Shown here piece by piece: positions 17,370 through 25,938 of a stretch of DNA of 64,000 bases. A program made the position numbers and the translations under genes. Position 1 is the stretch's first letter; the number at the start of each line of letters is the position of its first letter. A model generated the notes under the pieces. The model searched no databases, had not been told where the DNA came from, and saw nothing but the letters and a program-made list of their open reading frames with translations. This stretch comes from Geobacter sp. AOG1 (lineage in GTDB: Bacteria > Desulfobacterota > Desulfuromonadia > Geobacterales > Geobacteraceae), in the NCBI RefSeq assembly GCF_019972315.1, contig NZ_BLIZ01000001.1, positions 1,748,513-1,812,512 of the forward strand, read 5' to 3'.

Positions 17370-17431
17370 GACCCCTCCTCGCAGGCTGCCATGTGTCGGT
17401 TACCCAGGTCGCGACAGTCCAAGGATCTTCA

Positions 17432-18916
17432 ATGAAAACAATGTTCTCTCTTGCCATAGCCCTGCTGGTGGCAGCGCCGGTGCTGGCGGCTGAGTTGCCG
17501 GCCGGCAGTTCGAAACAGAACCCGCTTCTTGCCGGACTTGTCATGTCCGGGAGCATGGTTACCCCTCCCGCCGACGGGGTGGCTGCGTCCCGGGAGGCCT
17601 CCCATCTGGGGCGGGCTCTGGAACTCCCGGCGGCGGAGCTCTACCCGCTTGACGAACCGGCCGATGTGGCTGCGGATTTCGACCTGAAGCTGCCGGAAGA
17701 GGACCTGCCCGATTCGGACATCCCCCTCACCCTGAACGATAAGGTGCAGTATTTCGTTTCCTATTTCCAGGGTCGTGCCCGGCCCGTATTCGCCCGCTGG
17801 CTTTCCCGTTCCGAGCGGTACCTGCCGATGATGAAAGAGGTGCTTCGCAAGGAGTCCCTGCCGGAAGACCTCGTCTACCTGGCCATGATCGAAAGCGGGT
17901 TCTCTCCCCACGCCTACTCGGTGGCGAGCGCCGTCGGCCCCTGGCAATTCATGTCAGCCACCGGCAAGCGTTATTCCCTGCGCATCGACGGCTGGATCGA
18001 CGAGCGGCGGGATCCGCTCAAGTCGACGGTGGCCGCCGCACTTTACCTGAAAGAACTCTACGGGCTGTTCAACAAGGACTGGTATCTGGCGGCAGCCGGT
18101 TACAATGCCGGCGAGAACAAGATTCTCCGGGCCATCGACATGTACAATAGCCGCGATTTCTGGCAGCTCGCCAAGGGTTCGTACCTGAAGCGGGAAACCA
18201 AGGATTACGTGCCGAAACTCCTGGCCGCTGCCATTATCGCCAAGGAACCGCACAAGTACGGTTTCGCCGACGTGGCCTACCTCCCTCCCATCGAGTTCGA
18301 CACGGTCCCGATTCCGACCCAGACTGATCTCGATCTGGTGGCGCGTCTCTGCGACATTCCCCTTCAGACCCTGCGGGAATTGAACCCCGAGTTGCGCCGG
18401 TGGGCCACTCCTCCCGATTACCCGGGGTACGAGCTGAAGCTGCCGAAGGGGAAAAGGGAGTTGTTCGCGGCCGAATACGCAAAGCTCCCCGAGGAGAAGC
18501 GGTATACTCCGAAGGTTCTCTATACCCGCTACCGCATGAGAAAAGGGGACACCCTGGCCGGTGTGGCCAGTCGTTACGGCACCACCCCCCAGGTTCTGGC
18601 GGAGCTGAACCGGCTGGGCAAGGCGAAGAAGGTGCGCGGACGGGTGTTGACCATCCCCGTCCGACCCGAGGTGCAGGATGCCCCCGTCAACGTTGTTGCC
18701 AAGAAGGAAAGTCGTGAGTTCAACAAGTACTACACCGTGAAAAAGGGGGATACCCTCCACGCCCTGGCCAGACGTTTCAATGTTTCGGCCAGGATTCTCT
18801 CCGCCTGGAACAACATCCGGGAAAAAATCGCCCTGCGGCCGGGCCGGCGCATCATCGTCGCAAAGTATGTGGAGAAAGCGGGAGCCATGGTTCCCGCGGT
18901 GAACGAAAAATCGTAA
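17432..18916 (+). CDS. MltD-like lytic transglycosylase with two LysM
   Basis: This 494-residue exported peptidoglycan lyase has a signal peptide (cleavage near residue 20), an SLT catalytic domain (about 135-260) with catalytic Glu154 in AMIESGF and the GPWQFM and AGYNAGENK motifs, then two LysM peptidoglycan-binding modules near 375-420 and 435-485 (each with a KGDTL core). Domain order matches MltD. The start is at the ATG after AAGGAT; the longer frame from 17393 would precede the signal peptide with unrelated residues. Confidence 0.92.
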   Translation: MKTMFSLAIALLVAAPVLAAELPAGSSKQNPLLAGLVMSGSMVTPPADGVAASREASHLGRALELPAAELYPLDEPADVAADFDLKLPEEDLPDSDIPLTLNDKVQYFVSYFQGRARPVFARWLSRSERYLPMMKEVLRKESLPEDLVYLAMIESGFSPHAYSVASAVGPWQFMSATGKRYSLRIDGWIDERRDPLKSTVAAALYLKELYGLFNKDWYLAAAGYNAGENKILRAIDMYNSRDFWQLAKGSYLKRETKDYVPKLLAAAIIAKEPHKYGFADVAYLPPIEFDTVPIPTQTDLDLVARLCDIPLQTLRELNPELRRWATPPDYPGYELKLPKGKRELFAAEYAKLPEEKRYTPKVLYTRYRMRKGDTLAGVASRYGTTPQVLAELNRLGKAKKVRGRVLTIPVRPEVQDAPVNVVAKKESREFNKYYTVKKGDTLHALARRFNVSARILSAWNNIREKIALRPGRRIIVAKYVEKAGAMVPAVNEKS

Positions 18917-18937
18917 GTCGGAAAGGATTTCCCACAG

Positions 18938-19663
18938 ATGTATAATGCACTGATCTCCGCGGCGGTGGCCGTGGTCGTTTTCATCGGACTCAAGCTTGCG
19001 GTCGGTTCCTGGTGGATAGCCGCGCTGGTTTCGCCGCTGATGGCCATACTGGTCTTCTTCCTCATTTCCCGCATCGTCATGAAAAAGGTCATGGCCATTA
19101 TGGAGACCGCCAATCGAGACCTCCAGGGGCAGCGGGTGGACAAGGCCATTAACGAGCTGAAGAGCGCCTTTGTCTATGGCAAGTGGCAGATGTACGTCAC
19201 CGGCCAGCTCAACGCCCAGATCGGCATGATCTACTACATGAAGCGCGATTTCGGCAAGGCCTTTCCCTATCTGGAAAAATCGTTCTTCAAGAACTGGGTA
19301 GCCATGGGAATGCTCGCGGTCAGCTACATGAAGCGGAGCAAGCCCGAAAAGATGAGGGAGACCTTCGAGAAGGCGGTCCAGTGGAGCAGCAAGGAGTCTC
19401 TCCTCTGGAACGTTTACGCCTACTGTCTGACGGAAATCGGGGATACGGGAAAGGCCAAAGAAGTGCTGGAGCGGGGGCTCAAGAAGCTCCCCGGCGACGA
19501 GCATCTGAAGGGGAACCTGGCCCTGCTCGGGGAAGGGAAGAAGATGAAGATGCGCGGCTTCGGCGACATGTGGTTCCAGTTCCACCTTGAGAGCATCGGC
19601 GCGATCCAGAAACATCATGCGGCCGCCATGGGGGGCTCGAAGCGCCGGATAATCCGGAAATAG
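18938..19663 (+). CDS. Membrane-anchored TPR-like protein
   Basis: This 241-residue protein has two hydrophobic helices in the first 50 residues followed by helical TPR-like repeats (IYYMKRDFGKAFPYLEK, YCLTEIGDTGKAKEVLERGL). It is probably anchored in the inner membrane with a scaffolding cytoplasmic or periplasmic domain. It lies 21 bases after the transglycosylase gene, likely in one operon, so a cell-wall-related role is plausible but unproven. Confidence 0.75.
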   Translation: MYNALISAAVAVVVFIGLKLAVGSWWIAALVSPLMAILVFFLISRIVMKKVMAIMETANRDLQGQRVDKAINELKSAFVYGKWQMYVTGQLNAQIGMIYYMKRDFGKAFPYLEKSFFKNWVAMGMLAVSYMKRSKPEKMRETFEKAVQWSSKESLLWNVYAYCLTEIGDTGKAKEVLERGLKKLPGDEHLKGNLALLGEGKKMKMRGFGDMWFQFHLESIGAIQKHHAAAMGGSKRRIIRK

Positions 19664-19682
19664 AGCCGGCTACGGCAGAGAG

Positions 19683-19708
19683 AAAGAGACCTTCGGGTCT
19701 CTTTTTTT
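19683..19708 (+). terminator. Rho-independent terminator
   Basis: AAAGAGACC-TTCG-GGTCTCTTT is a stable UUCG-capped hairpin followed by a run of T. It closes the transglycosylase/TPR operon. Confidence 0.9.
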
Positions 19709-19822
19709 ATGAATCCGTGAGAACTGCGCGCCAACGTTCTGCCCAAAGTACCATGTGTTCCGCGGGACAATCATCCCTCACGGATTCACGTTTTTTGTTA
19801 TACTTTTCATTCCGGGTGACCC

Positions 19823-21037
19823 GTGATCGATCTCGTTAAAACTCTCGTGGTGCTGGCCGTTCTCGTGGTACTCCTGCGCCGCAAGGTCTATCTGGGGACC
19901 GTCATGGCGGTGGGTTCGCTGCTGCTGGCGATTCTCTACCTCACCCCACCCCGTGCATTCCTGGGGGGGGTGTACCGTGCGCTGCTCGCCCCCCGCTCCC
20001 TGGAAATGACGGGGATGCTGGTCTTCACCATGATCATGGAGAACGTGCTCAGAAAGACCGGTACCCTGAAGCGGATGGTGGCAAGTCTGGCGGAACTCTT
20101 GCCCGACGGGCGCTTGATCATGGCGGCCATGCCGGCCATGATCGGCCTTCTTCCGTCTCCCGGCGGTGCGGTGTTCTCGGCGCCGATGGTGAACGAGGCG
20201 GCCGCCGGTACCACGATCGGCGCCGACCAGAAGGCGTTCATCAACTACTGGTATCGCCACATCTGGGAATACGTCTCGCCCCTCTATCCCGGCATCATCC
20301 TGGTGTCTGGCCTGACCGGTCTCCCCTATGCCAGCCTCTCCCTGGCCAACGCACCTTTTGCGGTGTCGGTGGTGGGGTGGGGGGTGTTCTTCTGTTTTAC
20401 GGGAGTCGGTCCGGTGAGGATCGCACGGGAGCAGACGGCGGGGCGCTGGAAGGCGTTCGGTGTATTTCTCCTGGCGGTGGCCCCTATTCTCGTTACCTTG
20501 GTGCTCGTGGTGATCCTGCGGGTCAGTCCCGTCCCGGCCATGGGAGGCGTGGTGGTGCTCCTCTACCTGCTGCACCGCTATTCTCCGGCCAAAGTATGGG
20601 AATCCCTGCGCGAGAGCGTCTCCCTGAAGGCCGTATTTCTCGTGCTCGGCATCATGGTGTTCCAGGAAACCCTGCAGGTTACCGGTGCCCTCGATGGGGT
20701 GTCGCGGTTTTTCACCAGCAGCGGGCTGCCCCCCATACTCATCATCGTGGCCATTCCGTTTCTTGCCGGGTTGATGACCGGGCTTACCATTGCCTATGTG
20801 GGGATCACCTTTCCGCTCCTGCTGCCGCTCATGGGGGGAGCGACACCGTCTCTCGGGCTGCTCGCACTCGCCTTCGGCAGCGGGTTTGCCGGCGTCATGC
20901 TGTCGCCGCTCCATCTCTGCCTCGTGCTGACCCGAGAATATTTCAATGCCGACATGGCAAGGGTCTACCATCGGCTCTGGGTGCCGTCCGCCCTCGTTCT
21001 GGCCGCGGCCGTCATCCCGCTCTGGCTGTTCCGTTAG
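19823..21037 (+). CDS. DUF401-family integral membrane protein
   Basis: This 404-residue polytopic protein has about ten hydrophobic spans and typical DUF401 segments (IGLLPSPGGAVFSAP, WYRHIWEYVSPLYPGIIL). The family looks like a transporter of the ion-transporter superfamily, but substrates are unknown. The start is GTG, and no strong ribosome binding site is seen. It precedes the OmpA-like lipoprotein by 48 bases. Confidence 0.82.
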   Translation: MIDLVKTLVVLAVLVVLLRRKVYLGTVMAVGSLLLAILYLTPPRAFLGGVYRALLAPRSLEMTGMLVFTMIMENVLRKTGTLKRMVASLAELLPDGRLIMAAMPAMIGLLPSPGGAVFSAPMVNEAAAGTTIGADQKAFINYWYRHIWEYVSPLYPGIILVSGLTGLPYASLSLANAPFAVSVVGWGVFFCFTGVGPVRIAREQTAGRWKAFGVFLLAVAPILVTLVLVVILRVSPVPAMGGVVVLLYLLHRYSPAKVWESLRESVSLKAVFLVLGIMVFQETLQVTGALDGVSRFFTSSGLPPILIIVAIPFLAGLMTGLTIAYVGITFPLLLPLMGGATPSLGLLALAFGSGFAGVMLSPLHLCLVLTREYFNADMARVYHRLWVPSALVLAAAVIPLWLFR

Positions 21038-21085
21038 ATTTCAAGGAGGAGCCGGTGGCTCCCCTGACAAACAAGGAGGTTTGAC

Positions 21086-21946
21086 ATGCTGAAAAAATCG
21101 CTGCTGCTGGTACTCTTTCTGGTAATTACGGCCTCCCAGTGGGGATGCGTATCCCTCGGGAGGTTCGAGCAGAAGGAGCAGGAGGCACAGACCCTCGACA
21201 AGAACCTGCAGGAGCTGCAGAAAAAATACCAGGACCTGAACAGCGAAAACGACGGGCTCAAGGCACGGGTAGCCAAGCTTACCGGCGAGGTGGAAGGGCT
21301 CGGCAAGGAGAAGGAAAAGCTGACAGCCGACAACAGGGAACTGGACAAGGTCCTCAAGTCGTCCAAGTCCGAATCCCTCGACAAGATTGCCGAGCTGCGC
21401 CAGAAGATCACCGACCTGGAAGGGGAGAACTCCCGGCTCAGGGATGACGTGGCCAAGCTCCAGAAGGCCAAGGAGGAAGAGGTCCAGAAGACCAGCAAGA
21501 CCTACGAGGAGCTGCTGGAAAAGATGAAGGGGGAGATATCCAAGGGGGAAGTCACCATCTCCGAGCTGAAGGGGAAGCTGACGGTGAACATGCTCAACGA
21601 GATCCTGTTCGACTCGGGCAAGGCGGAAGTCAAGGCGGAAGGGCTCGAAGTGCTGCAGAAGGTGATCGATATCCTGAAAACCGTGCAGGACAAGGCGATT
21701 CGTATCGAAGGGCATACGGACAACAATCAGATCGTTGGCGCCCTGACCAAGAAGTACGCCACCAACTGGGAACTGTCGGCGGCCCGGGCCATCAACGTGG
21801 CCAAGTTCCTCCAGCAGCAGGGGATCGACCCGACCCTCCTGGCTGCCGTGGCGTACGGCGAGTACAAGCCGGTGGCGAGCAACGACACGCCGGAAGGGAA
21901 GGCCAAGAACCGGCGGATCGAGATCATTCTGGTGCCGAAGGATTAG
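21086..21946 (+). CDS. OmpA-family lipoprotein with coiled-coil stalk
   Basis: This 286-residue protein has a lipoprotein signal (SQWGC, Cys at about 21), a long coiled coil (about 28-165, many Lys/Glu/Leu heptads) and a C-terminal OmpA peptidoglycan-binding domain with FDSGKAEV, the IEGHTDN motif and a C-terminal KNRRIEI stretch. It likely tethers the outer membrane to peptidoglycan through an extended spacer. RBS GGAGG is well placed. Confidence 0.92.
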   Translation: MLKKSLLLVLFLVITASQWGCVSLGRFEQKEQEAQTLDKNLQELQKKYQDLNSENDGLKARVAKLTGEVEGLGKEKEKLTADNRELDKVLKSSKSESLDKIAELRQKITDLEGENSRLRDDVAKLQKAKEEEVQKTSKTYEELLEKMKGEISKGEVTISELKGKLTVNMLNEILFDSGKAEVKAEGLEVLQKVIDILKTVQDKAIRIEGHTDNNQIVGALTKKYATNWELSAARAINVAKFLQQQGIDPTLLAAVAYGEYKPVASNDTPEGKAKNRRIEIILVPKD

Positions 21947-21956
21947 CAGTCTGACG

Positions 21957-21984
21957 GCAGGGGCGGCGCTTGCTCCGCCCCTGC
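21957..21984. terminator. GC hairpin without T-tract
   Basis: GCAGGGGCGG and CCGCCCCTGC form a perfect 10-bp stem just after the OmpA-like gene. It lacks a T-run, so it may protect the upstream mRNA or attenuate rather than terminate. Confidence 0.5.
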
Positions 21985-21999
21985 CATGGTGGTCCTGTC

Positions 22000-22692
22000 A
22001 TGAAAAAAGAAAAAAAACATATGCCGAAGCCGAAGGATTTTGCAGCCACTCCGTTCCGGTCCCTCAAGGGGTTTCAGGCTGATTCGCCGGCTCCACCGAC
22101 GCCCGCACCCACACCGGTTCCTCCCCCGGTGGCCGAGGACGACAGCGACCTGTTCCTGCGGGCGGTGGCCAATGTGCGACGCCTCCAGGATGAGCCCGCT
22201 CGGCCACGCCCGCAGAAACCAGCGGTTCCGCCGAAAGTGCGGATCGAGGCGGCGGACCGGCAGGCATTTCTCGAAGCCATCGAAGAGTTGCGGCTTGATG
22301 TGAACTTCCGCGACGAACTGCCGGACGACGTCGTCCCCCTCAAGCCGCTCCCCGTGAACAGGATGCGCCAGCTCAGGCGGGGAGCGCTCCGGATCGACTA
22401 CGAGCTCGACCTGCATGGCATGACCCGGGACGAGGCGCTGGAGAGCCTGACCCGTTTCATCACCGGCGCCTTCAACCGGGGACAGAAAGCGGTGCTCGTC
22501 ATCACCGGCAAGGGAAACAATTCCCCCGACGAACCGGTGCTCCAGGGGGCGGTTGCCAGTTGGCTGCGGGACCGGGGGAAGGCCATGGTGGCCGAGTTTG
22601 CCCCGGCGCCGCGCCAGATGGGAGGGAACGGCGCTTTCGTGGTATTCCTCAGGGAGAAGGATGGGAATCAGGGACTAGGGATTAGGGACTAG
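22000..22692 (+). CDS. Smr-domain protein
   Basis: This 230-residue protein has a disordered Pro/Ala-rich N-terminal half and a C-terminal Smr domain (about 140-225) with DLHGMT and VLVITGKGNNS motifs, typical of the small MutS-related nuclease domain. Stand-alone Smr proteins are linked to RNA or DNA cleavage, including rescue of collided ribosomes. Its last nine codons are written by a heptamer array that also supplies the stop codon. Confidence 0.9.
   Translation: MKKEKKHMPKPKDFAATPFRSLKGFQADSPAPPTPAPTPVPPPVAEDDSDLFLRAVANVRRLQDEPARPRPQKPAVPPKVRIEAADRQAFLEAIEELRLDVNFRDELPDDVVPLKPLPVNRMRQLRRGALRIDYELDLHGMTRDEALESLTRFITGAFNRGQKAVLVITGKGNNSPDEPVLQGAVASWLRDRGKAMVAEFAPAPRQMGGNGAFVVFLREKDGNQGLGIRD
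22663..22692 (+). repeat. Heptamer array AGGGACT forming the smr 3' end
   Basis: GGGAATC, AGGGACT, AGGGATT and AGGGACT follow one another at exact 7-base spacing. The array codes for the last residues of the Smr protein and its TAG. Confidence 0.85.
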
Positions 22693-22705
22693 ACAGGAGG
22701 GAGCA

Positions 22706-23590
22706 ATGGATCGAAGGGTATTTCTCAGAATTCTGGGGCTGACGCCGTTGTTCGGGCACTGGCTGGTCAAGGAGCTTGCGGCCGCGGGTCAGTCGGTGCT
22801 GGCCGTCGCCGAAGGTACTGACTATGGGCGCATCACCCGTCAGGCTATCAATGCCCTTGGCGGGATGGGGCGCTTCGTGAAGCCGGGTCAGACGGTGGTG
22901 GTAAAGCCCAACATGGGGTGGGACCGGAATGCGGAGCAGGGAGCCAACACCCATCCCCTCGTGGTCAAGGCGGTGGTAGAGGAGTGTCTGAAGGCGGGGG
23001 CGAAAAAGGTCAAGGTCTTCGACCGGACCTGCAACGACGAGCGGCGCTGCTATATCAATAGCGGCATCGAGCCGGCCCTCAAGGGAATGAAGAACGTGGA
23101 GGTCAAGCACATCGAGGATGAGCGCTTCAGGAAGGTCTCCATCGTCAACGGTGTAACGCTCAAGGAATGGGAGCTTTACGATGAGGCGCTCAATGCCGAT
23201 GTCTTCATCAACGTCCCGGTTGCCAAACATCACGGTCTCACCAAGCTCACCCTCGGACTCAAGAACGTCATGGGGGTGATGGGGGGGAACCGGGGGAGCA
23301 TCCACAAGAAAATCGATGGTGCCCTGGCGGACATCAACAGTGTCATGAAGAGCCACCTGGTGGTGATCGATGCCACGAGGGTCCTCACCGCCCACGGTCC
23401 CCAAGGGGGAGATCTGCGGGACGTGAAGGTGCTGAACAAGGTAATCGCCGGTACCGACATCGTGGCGGCCGACGCTTATGCCACCACCCTCTTCGGCCTC
23501 AAGCCGGCCGACATCGCCGTAACCGTCGCGGCATACAAGCGGGGACTGGGGGAGATGGACCTGAAGAAGATCAGAATCGTGAAGGCATGA
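22706..23590 (+). CDS. DUF362-domain protein
   Basis: This 294-residue protein has a leader with adjacent arginines (MDRRVFLRILG) and a DUF362 domain from about residue 50 (TVVVKPNMGW, NVPVAKHHGLTKLTLGLKNVMG, DATRVLTAHGPQGG). Some DUF362 proteins carry a C-terminal 4Fe-4S domain; this one has none. Function is unknown. The leader could be a Tat signal, but the twin Arg lacks the full consensus. It sits 13 bases after smr in what looks like one operon. Confidence 0.85.
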   Translation: MDRRVFLRILGLTPLFGHWLVKELAAAGQSVLAVAEGTDYGRITRQAINALGGMGRFVKPGQTVVVKPNMGWDRNAEQGANTHPLVVKAVVEECLKAGAKKVKVFDRTCNDERRCYINSGIEPALKGMKNVEVKHIEDERFRKVSIVNGVTLKEWELYDEALNADVFINVPVAKHHGLTKLTLGLKNVMGVMGGNRGSIHKKIDGALADINSVMKSHLVVIDATRVLTAHGPQGGDLRDVKVLNKVIAGTDIVAADAYATTLFGLKPADIAVTVAAYKRGLGEMDLKKIRIVKA

Positions 23591-23683
23591 CGGCCGCTTC
23601 TCGTCGCCTGCCGTCCCCCCTTAGCCGGGTGCCGGCAGAGCTTCTTTACGGTTCAGCGACAAAAGTTGTCTCTCGATGATCAG

Positions 23684-23705
23684 GGGGGCCGGGATACCGG
23701 CCCCC
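23684..23705. terminator. Hairpin between convergent genes
   Basis: GGGGGCCGG-GATA-CCGGCCCCC, followed by TTT. It lies between the DUF362 gene and the convergent FecR-domain gene. Confidence 0.7.
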
Positions 23706-23778
23706 TTTGCTGTCTTGTGAGATTAATGTCGTGTCCATTACGTTCGTTGCGTGAAACTGCATGTTAAGGTGTATCCAG

Positions 23779-25680
23779 TTATCTGCCGGGTAGTTCCCTA
23801 CGCTGCATGGGCTGCTGGGGCTGGGATACTGCAGGAGATTCCCGAGGCTGGACAGCCGGCCGTTGAACGGTCGGTGTCTGGGCAGGGGGCGCAGCCGGGC
23901 GTGGGGGACGTTGACCCTCGGATCGTACGGCGGCAGGCGCCTGGGGGGCCGCAGAACGTACGCCAGGGAGCGGCTCTTGCCAGCGTGGTTCACGCGGAGT
24001 CCCACGCTCCGGCCGCGGAGTCAGCTTTTGCGATCCGCCACGAACCTGCGGTTGGGGTTGGCGCGGCGTCTCCAGTTGACGGGGTTTTTCAGGCTTTACG
24101 GACTGCCGAGGCTGAGTCGGTCTGACCGAAGGTGGAGCAGGCTGAGCGGCTGGTGCAGCCGGCTTCACTGCGGCTGGCGCCGGCTGGCCTTTTACAGATT
24201 CTGCTTCCCTGGCGGGCTGCTTCCGCTCGCTTCGTGGCGTGGTCCGATATCTTTTGGCGGGCTGCTGTGTCGGCAGGGCCGGATGTTGTTCACGGATCAT
24301 GGATTGGGGCTCGCTCCGCTTCCTGACCGGCATTTCCGTTCCAGTACGACCTCCCCTGAAGGCGGACCCCTTCTCTTCCCGCACGAGTCCCCTCTCCCTC
24401 CTGATCTCGCTGACATTGGTCTGTCTGACCCTCTCCGGCGGGCGCTTGGCCTGGGGTATGTTTCTGATGATCGGCATGGAGGTGGCCCGGGTCGGCCTGA
24501 TGTTAGGTGGGCCCGCCGCGACGTTCGTTGCGCGGAACAGGTTTTCCCGTACCTTGACCGGTTCTCTCCTGCCGGTCAGGAAGGTGGTGCGGTTCACCAC
24601 GGTAACGCCGTTTCGCACGTTGATGTTCCGGTACTTCTGGACAATGGTCCGGTTGATGGTGGAGGTGGCGATGTTAGCGCTCCATGGCCCGTAATAACCA
24701 CGACCGTAATAAATTTCTCCCGGCGCCAGGGGCACCCATCCCACGTACGTCGGGGTGTGGACCCATCCCACGTAACCCGGTCCCCAGTAGACAGCACCGA
24801 CGGTGGGGGGGACCCAGCACCATCCCACGTTGGTCACGAAGGACCACCTGCCGTAATGGTAGGGGCCCCACCCCCACGGTTCGTAGGATACCCAGACGTA
24901 GTCCGCGCCACGCCAGCACCAGCGGCCGATCTGGTAGGGGGCCCAAGTGACGGAGACGTTGAGGGGAGTCCAGCAGTAGCCGTAGTCGGTGACGTACACC
25001 CACCTTCCATAGTCGTCCAGGTCATGGCTGTAGTCGTCCAATTCTTCGGGGACGTAGCGCAGGCTCCGGTTCGACTGGGCGAGCTTGCGGTCCCGCTCAC
25101 GGTTCCAGTTTTCCCACTGGTCCGGCGGGGGGAGGGGGGAGAGTTCTGCCGCCATGTCGACTCCGATGTGGAGAGTGTTGCCCGCCTCGACCCGGGTCGT
25201 TCCTTCCCTGTTCTCGGCGGCTGCGTACCCCTTCAGGACCGATACGTCGGTACTGCCGTTCTGTGTGACGTCGAGCATCAGGAGGGAGTTGTCGTAGCAT
25301 CTGACGGACGACAGTGGGGTATCGATCTGGATCTGGTCGATTCCCCCCTTGCGGTTGTTGACATAGGCGTGGCCGCCGTTCAGGTAGAACTGGTAAGCCT
25401 CCTCCTGGAACTGCAGGAGGTCGAACGCCGTGGAAGAACCGAGCCGGATATACACCCCTCCCTGGAGCTGGATTTCGGTTCGCGCGCCTTCCGGTACCCA
25501 GAGCCGGTCCCCTTCCTGAAGGGGCATGTTGATGGAAGCGGCGACCCAGTCCTGGGTGTCGCTGGTATAGATCTGAACGTCCCCCTTGATCAGGCTTATC
25601 CTCGCCTGTCCCAGATCGGCGGCGAACGCTGCGCCCGGCAGGAGCGACAGGCACACGATCAGCAGTCGAAGAATCTTCAT
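23779..25680 (-). CDS. FecR-domain protein with YxWxxW-type repeats
   Basis: This 633-residue exported protein has a signal peptide (cleavage near AAFA, residue 20), a FecR-like beta domain (about 30-180, GDRLWVPEGARTEIQL and DTPLSSVRCYD regions), then an aromatic repeat region (about 210-330, many YGYCWTP, WGWGPYHYGRW, WGPGYVGW motifs) resembling DUF6600. A long Pro/Arg/Gln-rich basic tail follows (about 400-633). FecR domains in this context are not iron regulators but envelope proteins. GGAGG lies before the ATG. Confidence 0.87.
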   Translation of the reverse strand: MKILRLLIVCLSLLPGAAFAADLGQARISLIKGDVQIYTSDTQDWVAASINMPLQEGDRLWVPEGARTEIQLQGGVYIRLGSSTAFDLLQFQEEAYQFYLNGGHAYVNNRKGGIDQIQIDTPLSSVRCYDNSLLMLDVTQNGSTDVSVLKGYAAAENREGTTRVEAGNTLHIGVDMAAELSPLPPPDQWENWNRERDRKLAQSNRSLRYVPEELDDYSHDLDDYGRWVYVTDYGYCWTPLNVSVTWAPYQIGRWCWRGADYVWVSYEPWGWGPYHYGRWSFVTNVGWCWVPPTVGAVYWGPGYVGWVHTPTYVGWVPLAPGEIYYGRGYYGPWSANIATSTINRTIVQKYRNINVRNGVTVVNRTTFLTGRREPVKVRENLFRATNVAAGPPNIRPTRATSMPIIRNIPQAKRPPERVRQTNVSEIRRERGLVREEKGSAFRGGRTGTEMPVRKRSEPQSMIREQHPALPTQQPAKRYRTTPRSERKQPAREAESVKGQPAPAAVKPAAPAAQPAPPSVRPTQPRQSVKPEKPRQLETPRQPQPQVRGGSQKLTPRPERGTPREPRWQEPLPGVRSAAPQAPAAVRSEGQRPPRPAAPPAQTPTVQRPAVQPRESPAVSQPQQPMQRRELPGR

Positions 25681-25808
25681 GAATTTCCTCCCCTAAGTTG
25701 TTGACGACACCGTACATTCTAGCGCACTGAGGAGAGATGTAAATGACATCTGGCGGTCATGGTTCGCGGGGAAAGGACAGCCTCCATCCGCGGGAACCGT
25801 CAAAAATC

Positions 25809-25836
25809 TTGAAGAATGAATAATTATCCCTATAAT
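25809..25836 (+). promoter_or_regulatory. Putative sigma-70 promoter of the EF-G gene
   Basis: TTGAAG at 25809 and a consensus TATAAT at 25831 are spaced by 16 bases. They lie about 100 bases before the EF-G start. Confidence 0.6.
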
Positions 25837-25938
25837 CTCTCCATGGACGGGGTGTTGTAAACGTAGGCTTTCCGGGAAGGCCGTCTGCTGCCCCTCTTTC
25901 CGGTGGTCTACATACTATCACGGCAGCGTGAGGAGACC

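Noticed and set aside
23863-25704. 613-codon open frame on the plus strand
   Set aside because: It is the complement of the FecR-domain gene, which has signal peptide, domains and ribosome site; the plus frame is open because of that gene's biased codons and has no recognisable protein features.
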